Source: Catenulispora acidiphila DSM 44928 (GTDB lineage: Bacteria > Actinomycetota > Actinomycetes > Streptomycetales > Catenulisporaceae). From it: a stretch of DNA of 64,000 bases. The DNA is taken from NCBI RefSeq assembly GCF_000024025.1, contig NC_013131.1, positions 6,944,001 through 7,008,000 on the forward strand, in the 5' to 3' direction. Every line of letters begins with the position of its first letter. Position 1 is the stretch's first letter. A model generated the notes under the pieces. That model searched no databases. It was not told where the DNA came from and worked only from the letters and a program-made list of their open reading frames with translations. The position numbers were made by a program, and so were the translations under genes. Positions 59,000-64,000 of the stretch are shown here, in pieces.

Positions 59000-60628
59000 T
59001 CAGCAGTTCACGGATTTGCGGACGTCGGAAGGCGCCTTGTCGACCGGACCGGTGCAGACGTCTGATCCGAGGTCGATCGCCGTCCATGCCCCGGCCTGGT
59101 ACAGGTAGACGATCTCGGCGTTGCCGTCGGTCGCCGAGGAAAGCTGTCCCCCGGCCCAGTCGCCGTCGCACCGCAGGACGGTGATCCTCGCGTCGTCGGG
59201 CATCGAGCCGTTCTTCTTCTCGGCGAGGGCGTACGCCTCCTTGTCGCCGAGGCAGGTCGGGATCGCGGTGCGCGCGGGCGTCGTGGGCTTCGAGCCCGCC
59301 TCGGTCGGCACGTCGGTCGCGGGGACTGAGCCGGCGTTCGAGTCTGTGGTCAAGTCGGCGGTCGAGGGCGCCGCAGCAGCCGCCGGGTCCGCCGGGTCCG
59401 CCGAGCGAGAGTCGGATGTCGAAGGGCTGGCTGCCGGGACGGCCAGGGCGGACTCCGGCGCGTTCGCGGCGGACGAGGGACCGCCGGAACTCGTCGCCAG
59501 CAGGGACGCCGCCGTGCCGCCGACGGCGAGCGCCGCGACAGCGAGGGCTGCGGTGACACCCCTTCGCGAACGGCGCCCGCGACCGCCACCATCAGCACCG
59601 CGACCGCCGCCGGCGACCGTCGACTCCTCCGGCGCGCGGGAAGCCCACGCTGTCACTCCGGCGGGACGCGCGCCGGTCTCCGACAACGGATGATCCGCCG
59701 GCAGCAGCGGCACGACCGCCACGTCCGGTGGCGCGCCGCCGTCCCGCAGTGCCGTGACGACCGCCTCGTGCTGCTCGGTGATCAGCGCGTCCACGGCGTC
59801 CGGCCAGGTGCGGGTCAGCGCCGGCACGTCGCCGATCCGCGCCAGCAGCTGCTCGGGCGTGGGGCGCGCGGCGGGGTCCTTGGCCAGGCAGGCGCCGACG
59901 ATGCCGCGCAGTTCCTCGGGGACGGCGTCGATGTCGGGCTCGGCGTGCACCACGTTGTAGAGCGTCGCCGGGGTCGAGGCGCCCATGAACGGCTCGGTGC
60001 CGGTGCACGCCATGTAGACCACCGCGCCGAGGGAGAAGATGTCGCTGGCCGGGGTCAAGGTCTTGCTTTCGGCCTGCTCCGGCGACATGTAGCCGGGCGA
60101 GCCGACCAGCCAGCCGGTGTGCGTGAGCTCGCTGGTGCTTCCGTCGGTGGCGCGCGCCACGCCGAAGTCGATGACCCGCGGACCGTCGGCGGCCAGCAGC
60201 ACGTTGGAGGGCTTCAGATCGCGGTGCACGAGCCCGGCGGCATGGATCTCGCCCAGCGCGCTGGCCAGCCCGGCGGCCAGCCGCGCGGCGGTCTCCGGCG
60301 GCAGCGCGCCGGTCTCGTCGATCGCCTGCCGCAGCGAGGGCCCGGGCACGAACACCGTGACCAGCCACGGAATCTCGGTCTCGACATCGGCGTCGACCAC
60401 CGGCGCGGTATAGGCGCCCGAGACCCGCCGCGACGCCGCGACCTCCCGCCGGAACCGCTCCCGGAACCCGGGATCCTCGACATGCTGCGCATGCACCAGC
60501 TTGAGCGCCACGAGCCGCCCGTCCGGCGCCCCGGCCAGGAAGACCCGCCCCATACCGCCGCGCCCCAGCTGGGCGAAGATCCGGTAGGGACCGATCCGCC
60601 GCGGATCGGACACCCCCAGTGGCTTCAT
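59000..60628 (-). CDS. Transmembrane serine/threonine protein kinase (PASTA-less, Cys-containing sensor)
   Basis: 542 residues from ATG 60628. Kinase domain about 10-270: GRGGMGRVFLAGAPDGRLVA with the ATP Lys, catalytic GLVHRDLKPSNVLLAADGPR, VIDFGVARATDGSTS and GSPGYMSPEQAE. A Gly/Arg linker and one membrane helix (GVTAALAVAALAVGGTAASL, near 375) lead to an outer Ser/Thr/Ala stalk and a C-terminal 85-residue domain with four cysteines (PTCLGD, VLRCDGDW, SDVCTGP, final SVNC), probably two disulfides. Signal unknown. Confidence 0.92.
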   Translation of the reverse strand: MKPLGVSDPRRIGPYRIFAQLGRGGMGRVFLAGAPDGRLVALKLVHAQHVEDPGFRERFRREVAASRRVSGAYTAPVVDADVETEIPWLVTVFVPGPSLRQAIDETGALPPETAARLAAGLASALGEIHAAGLVHRDLKPSNVLLAADGPRVIDFGVARATDGSTSELTHTGWLVGSPGYMSPEQAESKTLTPASDIFSLGAVVYMACTGTEPFMGASTPATLYNVVHAEPDIDAVPEELRGIVGACLAKDPAARPTPEQLLARIGDVPALTRTWPDAVDALITEQHEAVVTALRDGGAPPDVAVVPLLPADHPLSETGARPAGVTAWASRAPEESTVAGGGRGADGGGRGRRSRRGVTAALAVAALAVGGTAASLLATSSGGPSSAANAPESALAVPAASPSTSDSRSADPADPAAAAAPSTADLTTDSNAGSVPATDVPTEAGSKPTTPARTAIPTCLGDKEAYALAEKKNGSMPDDARITVLRCDGDWAGGQLSSATDGNAEIVYLYQAGAWTAIDLGSDVCTGPVDKAPSDVRKSVNC

Positions 60629-60749
60629 AGAGGCCCACCCTAAAGGGGATGCTTTCTCTGGGGAAACGCAAGGGTGCAGTTCCGGGGCGGGATGCGGCAC
60701 GTCGCCGGTGGTCGCCGAGCAGGAACGGGTTGAGGTTAGAGTCGGGAGG

Positions 60750-61505
60750 ATGAACGTCTCGGTCGTCAGCGGCCTCGCCTTCGGACCCGGCGGCCAGCGC
60801 TTGGACGTGTACTCCCCCACCGACTCCCTTGAGGCGCGGCAGCCAGAGTGCCCCATCGTGCTGCTGTGGCACGGAAGGGGACCGGATGAACGCGACGTCC
60901 TGGCTCCCCTGGCGATGGCGACGGCCGCTTCGGGCGTCGTGTGCGTCGTGCCGGACTGGCGACCCGATGCGCCGGATCTGGGGCGTACCCACCTGCGCGA
61001 GTCTGCTTTGTTCGTGCAGCAGCACGGAGGCGATTTCGGCGGGGACGTCAGCCGGACAACCCTGGCCGGCTGGTCGCTGGGAGGCAAGACCGCGGTGGGC
61101 GCCGCGCTGGACGCAGCGGCGCTGGACGGCTGGCGGCCGCAGGCGGTCGTCGCGATCGCGGGCGGGTATTCGAGCGCAGATCCTCTCACCCGGCAGGTGG
61201 CGATGGACCGGCTCGCCGGAGCCGGGGCATTGGCGGAGCCCATTCCGGTCCACCTGGTCCACGGCACCGCTGATGTACTCGTCGACATCGAGCGATCACG
61301 CCTGCTCCATGCGGCTCTGCGCGATCGCGACTGGCCGTGCACCCTCACCGAGCTGGACGGCGCAGACCATGCCGGCGTGGTCATGACCGTGTACGACCCC
61401 GAAGCGCGCCGCTGTCAGGCGACCGACGCCGAACACGTGCTGCGGGCCGGGCATCAGACCGCGCAGGTCATCGCGCGGGCCGCGACAAGCCCATCAGGTC
61501 CCTGA
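60750..61505 (+). CDS. Alpha/beta hydrolase (dienelactone-hydrolase/esterase-like)
   Basis: 251 residues from ATG 60750. RLDVYSPTDSLEARQPECPI then VLLWHGRGPDERDVLAPLA, nucleophile Ser109 in TLAGWSLGGKTAVGAALD, an acidic residue in VHGTADVLVDIERS and His207 in DGADHAGVVMTVYD. The nucleophile elbow and HG motif fit esterases of the polyhydroxybutyrate depolymerase/acyl-hydrolase kind. Its last 38 bases overlap the convergent hydrolase gene. Substrate unknown. Confidence 0.82.
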   Translation: MNVSVVSGLAFGPGGQRLDVYSPTDSLEARQPECPIVLLWHGRGPDERDVLAPLAMATAASGVVCVVPDWRPDAPDLGRTHLRESALFVQQHGGDFGGDVSRTTLAGWSLGGKTAVGAALDAAALDGWRPQAVVAIAGGYSSADPLTRQVAMDRLAGAGALAEPIPVHLVHGTADVLVDIERSRLLHAALRDRDWPCTLTELDGADHAGVVMTVYDPEARRCQATDAEHVLRAGHQTAQVIARAATSPSGP

Positions 61506-62448
61506 CAGCGTCGACGACCGCGTCGGGCCGCTGCATCACCAGTGTCACATGCCCGACGCCCTCGACGCGCCGGTTCTCCCCGTGCGTGAACGAGGCGGCG
61601 ACCTCGTCGTAGAGCCGCAGCTTGCCGGCGGTTTCGGCCGCGACCAGTTCCTCCGACATGCCGGCGATGACCGCGCGCTTGAACGGGTCGATGTCCATCG
61701 CGGTCAGGAGCACCGTCGGCACGTCCGGGACGGCGTCGGCGACGGCGCGCATCTCCTCGCCGAGGGCTTTGACGTTCGAGCTCTCCTGGATGCCGCCGCG
61801 CAGCCAGGCGCGGTGGACGTGGTTGGCGACCAGCGGTTCGCGGATCTCGGCGGGGAACTGCGCCATGGCGTCCTGGAACAGGCCGCGGTAGAAGTCCCTG
61901 ATCTCTTGCGGGACCTCGTGGATCTCGTCCGGGAGGACGGCGTCGGGGTCGAAGCCGTCCCAGAGGTCGGTCAGCTCCTTGGGCATGTACTTGCGCAGGT
62001 CCTCGTGCCCGGGCTCGATCAGGACCAGCGCCGCGACCTGTTCGGGATGCTGGGTCGCGAAGTAGCGCGCGTAGAGCCCGCCGAGCGAGTGGCCGACGAT
62101 GATGTAGGGCCCTGAGACACCTTCCGCGCGGAGGAGTTCCAGCAGGTTCCGCAGTTCGCCGGTGACTTCGGCCAAGGTGCGCGGGAGCGTCACGTCGCGG
62201 CTGCTCCAGCCGGTGCCGCCGCGGTCGTAGCTCACGACGGTGGCGAACTGCGCGACGCCTTCTTGGACTCGCCACATGTCCAGGCCGACCGAGCCGCCGC
62301 CGGGCAGGAGCACGACCGTGGCGCCCGCGCCCGCGCTCAGGTCTCCGTCCCCGTCCGCAGCACCGGTCCGGTATGTCTGCAGACTGCGGCCGTGCACCTC
62401 ATAGCGCTTGCCGAACGGTGCCGGCCGCTCTGAGTTCGGATCGGTCAT
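61468..62448 (-). CDS. Alpha/beta hydrolase
   Basis: 326 residues from ATG 62448, with GGGGAG six bases upstream. Canonical hydrolase: VVLLPGGGSVGLDMWRVQEG, VVSYDRGGTGWSS, nucleophile Ser121 in IIVGHSLGGLYARYFATQHP, acid in the TAMDIDPFKRAVI region and His in VEGVGHVTLVMQRPDAVV. Likely a cytoplasmic esterase or haloalkane-dehalogenase relative. Divergent from the ArsR-like regulator across 67 bases that hold a palindrome, so it is probably that regulator's target. Confidence 0.88.
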   Translation of the reverse strand: MTDPNSERPAPFGKRYEVHGRSLQTYRTGAADGDGDLSAGAGATVVLLPGGGSVGLDMWRVQEGVAQFATVVSYDRGGTGWSSRDVTLPRTLAEVTGELRNLLELLRAEGVSGPYIIVGHSLGGLYARYFATQHPEQVAALVLIEPGHEDLRKYMPKELTDLWDGFDPDAVLPDEIHEVPQEIRDFYRGLFQDAMAQFPAEIREPLVANHVHRAWLRGGIQESSNVKALGEEMRAVADAVPDVPTVLLTAMDIDPFKRAVIAGMSEELVAAETAGKLRLYDEVAASFTHGENRRVEGVGHVTLVMQRPDAVVDAVRDLMGLSRPAR

Positions 62449-62480
62449 CACGGGCTCCCCTCACGTCTGCCCCGTCTGCA

Positions 62481-62496
62481 TTCCCAACTATGGGAA
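62481..62496. promoter_or_regulatory. Candidate operator TTCCCA-N4-TGGGAA
   Basis: A perfect 16-base palindrome, TTCCCAACTATGGGAA, midway between the divergent hydrolase (start 62448) and the ArsR-like regulator (start 62516), followed at once by a GGTACC site. It fits the expected binding site of the adjacent winged-helix regulator. Confidence 0.7.
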
Positions 62497-62515
62497 CGGT
62501 ACCAGATATGGAACC

Positions 62516-63100
62516 ATGCAGCATGTGGACACCCTCACCCTGCTGCTGCACCCCGTCCGGCTCCGCATCGTGCACGCCATGGCGGGCGACCGGACGCGGA
62601 CCACCGCCGAGCTGTGCGAGCAGCTGGCGGACGTGCCGAAGACGACGGTGTACCGGCACGTCGGCCTGCTCGCCGACGGCGGCGTGCTGGACGTGGTCGA
62701 CGAGCAGCGCGTCCACGGCGCGGTCGAGCGGCGCTATCGGATGCGCGGCACCCGGGCCCGCATCGGCGCGGAAGAAGCAGCCGGGATGAGCGTGGAGGAC
62801 CACCGCCGGGCTTTCGCCGCCGCCGTCGCCGCGCTGCTCGCCTCGTTCAGCGGCTATCTCGACGGCGCCGACGCCGACCCGGCCGCCGATTCGGTCGGCT
62901 ACCGCCAGATCCCGTTGTGGCTCAACCCCGCCGAGCTGGCGGAGATGATCGAGGAGCTGCAGGCCGGCATCGTCGCGCGCGCCGGGAACCAGCCCACGCC
63001 GGATCGCGGGCTGTATCTGCTGAGCCCGATCTTCTTCCCGATCGAAAAGGCCGAGGACAGGACACCCGACAGGAACCCCGCCACCGACCCCGTCAGCTGA
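62516..63100 (+). CDS. ArsR-like winged-helix transcriptional regulator
   Basis: 194 residues from ATG 62516. Winged helix at residues 4-75: LTLLLHPVRLRIVHAMAGDR, TTAELCEQLADVPKTTVYRH, VGLLADGGVLDVVDEQRVHG. The C-terminal 110 residues (EDHRRAFAAAVAALLASFSG, IPLWLNPAELAEMIEELQAG, LYLLSPIFFPIE) form a putative ligand domain like that in YdfH-type or HTH_20 proteins. No metal-binding cysteines. Divergent from the alpha/beta hydrolase; overlaps the convergent XRE gene by eight bases. Confidence 0.88.
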   Translation: MQHVDTLTLLLHPVRLRIVHAMAGDRTRTTAELCEQLADVPKTTVYRHVGLLADGGVLDVVDEQRVHGAVERRYRMRGTRARIGAEEAAGMSVEDHRRAFAAAVAALLASFSGYLDGADADPAADSVGYRQIPLWLNPAELAEMIEELQAGIVARAGNQPTPDRGLYLLSPIFFPIEKAEDRTPDRNPATDPVS

Positions 63101-63968
63101 TCCCCGCGGTCGCCGCCCCGGCGACGACAGCCAGCCGCAGCTTGGTCTCGTCCTCGCTGCCCGGAACCGCGGTCATGATGACGATCTTCAGCTCGGTGTC
63201 GCCGTCGCCGAGCACATCGCAGTTCACTGTCACCGCGCCGACCGAGGGATGCTCGATCCTCTTGTGGTCCTCACGATGCGCGCCGACCGCGCCGGACGCC
63301 CACAGCTCGGCGAACCGCGCGTTGCCCGCGTTCAGGTCGCCGATCAGTCCGGCCAGCCGCGGATCCTTCGGGAACCTCCCGGTGGCGCGGCGCAGATCCG
63401 CCACGACGGCGCGATCGACCATGTCCGGATCCGACTCGATCACCGGCCAATGCGCGAGGCGTGCGTCGTCGGTGCCGACCGGGAACTTGCTGCGCGCGAA
63501 GTTGCGCTGGTGCTGCGGCACAGAGGCGGGGTCGCCGAACAACGCGGCCCAGCCACGGTTCCACCAGACCAGTTCCCAGTCCGCGGCGAACACCGCGACC
63601 GCCGTGTCCCCGAGGCGGCTGAGCACGCGGTGCACGCCGGGCGGGATGTGGTCGCTGATCATGGAGTCGGTCGGCGGCACGAGGTGCGCCAGGCGGTACA
63701 GGTGGTCGCGTTCGGCGACCGTCAGCTGGAGAGCCCGCGCGAGCGCCGCCACGACCGGGACCGACGGCGTCGTGGCACGTCCCTGCTCCAGGCGGACCAG
63801 ATAATCCACCGACACCCCGGCCAGGTCGGCGAGTTCCTCGCGGCGCAGCCCGGCGGCCCGGCGTGCCCGCCCCGAGGGGAGCGCCACCGCCGAGGGCGGC
63901 AGACGGTCCCGCCAGGTGCGGATCGTCGCGCCGAGGTCGGCTGCCGGTGGAGTGCTCACGTCATCCAT
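63093..63968 (-). CDS. XRE-family regulator with MmyB-like ligand domain
   Basis: 291 residues. N-terminal helix-turn-helix: RRAAGLRREELADLAGVSVD, YLVRLEQGRATTPSVPVVAA, LARALQLTVAERDHLYRLAH. The C-terminal MmyB-like/PAS-like domain has VLSRLGDTAVAVFAADWELV, WWNRGWAALFGDPASVPQ, NFARSKFPVG and FAELWASGAVGAHREDHKRI, which in relatives binds fatty acids. The right edge of the window lies 32 bases beyond its start. Target genes would be outside the window. Confidence 0.9.
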   Translation of the reverse strand: MDDVSTPPAADLGATIRTWRDRLPPSAVALPSGRARRAAGLRREELADLAGVSVDYLVRLEQGRATTPSVPVVAALARALQLTVAERDHLYRLAHLVPPTDSMISDHIPPGVHRVLSRLGDTAVAVFAADWELVWWNRGWAALFGDPASVPQHQRNFARSKFPVGTDDARLAHWPVIESDPDMVDRAVVADLRRATGRFPKDPRLAGLIGDLNAGNARFAELWASGAVGAHREDHKRIEHPSVGAVTVNCDVLGDGDTELKIVIMTAVPGSEDETKLRLAVVAGAATAGIS

Positions 63969-64000
63969 CCTCGCTCACCGACGGACCGCGCGGCGCCTCC

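Overview
The window is a 64 kb piece of a high-GC chromosome with dense gene packing, many 1- to 4-base stop/start overlaps and frequent GTG and TTG starts. Mycothiol-type DinB proteins, a PimB-type mannosyltransferase, NarL-type two-component pairs, class II DAHP synthase, a DtxR-type iron box and the order pfkA - (HK/RR) - plsC - glk - ArsA-like - SRPBCC - fadD - pimB all point to an actinomycete of the Streptomyces/Catenulispora kind. The gene order resembles what I remember of the Streptomyces region around glkA. Nothing looks like a phage, plasmid, transposon, CRISPR array or RNA gene; most of it is ordinary chromosome.

Layout. 1-4.3 kb: divergent LysR (cut by the window edge) and EamA exporter, then recD2 overlapping a short PLP-dependent ACC-deaminase-like gene. 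4.5-7.3 kb: TldE/TldD protease pair, minus strand. 7.3-19.4 kb: a minus-strand cobalamin (B12) operon read from a cobalamin riboswitch at about 19.43-19.25 kb: ChlI/ChlD-type chelatase, cobO, cobB, cobI, cobM, cobL, a cbiG-cobJ fusion, cobH, cbiX and a CobC-like aminotransferase. Almost every junction overlaps, so it is probably one transcript under B12 feedback. 19.9-21.6 kb: sulfite-oxidase-like enzyme divergent from bfd-bfr iron storage genes, with a DtxR/IdeR-type iron box between them. 21.8-30.3 kb: two HK/RR pairs, a lipoprotein, an HNH-like protein, threonine aldolase, DAHP synthase and a membrane protein.

30.3-46 kb: SMP-30-like protein, a group III phosphofructokinase with the residue pair expected for pyrophosphate use, a Tat-exported PAF-AH-like hydrolase, DinB-type protein, a plsC-HK-RR-GNAT operon divergent from an esterase operon, an SRPBCC/ArsA-like/glk/EEP operon, and fadD with a strong terminator. 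46-64 kb is more accessory: APH/MarR against an NTF2-like gene with paired operators, a decayed AraC-VOC remnant, a UvrA-like ABC ATPase with two TTA codons, aldo/keto reductase, pimB, a GT87-like membrane protein that overlaps a convergent HExxH peptidase by 177 bases, P450/TetR, a DUF4429-SHOCT protein, a serine/threonine kinase with a Cys-rich outer domain, alpha/beta hydrolases and two regulators.

I found no clearly undescribed system. The points most worth a second look are the repeat-filled linker in CbiG-CobJ, the PPi signature of the phosphofructokinase, the paired MarR operators, the 17-bp inverted repeat that holds the start codon of the EEP gene, the AraC-VOC remnant, and the ArsA-like protein that has lost both P-loop lysines.
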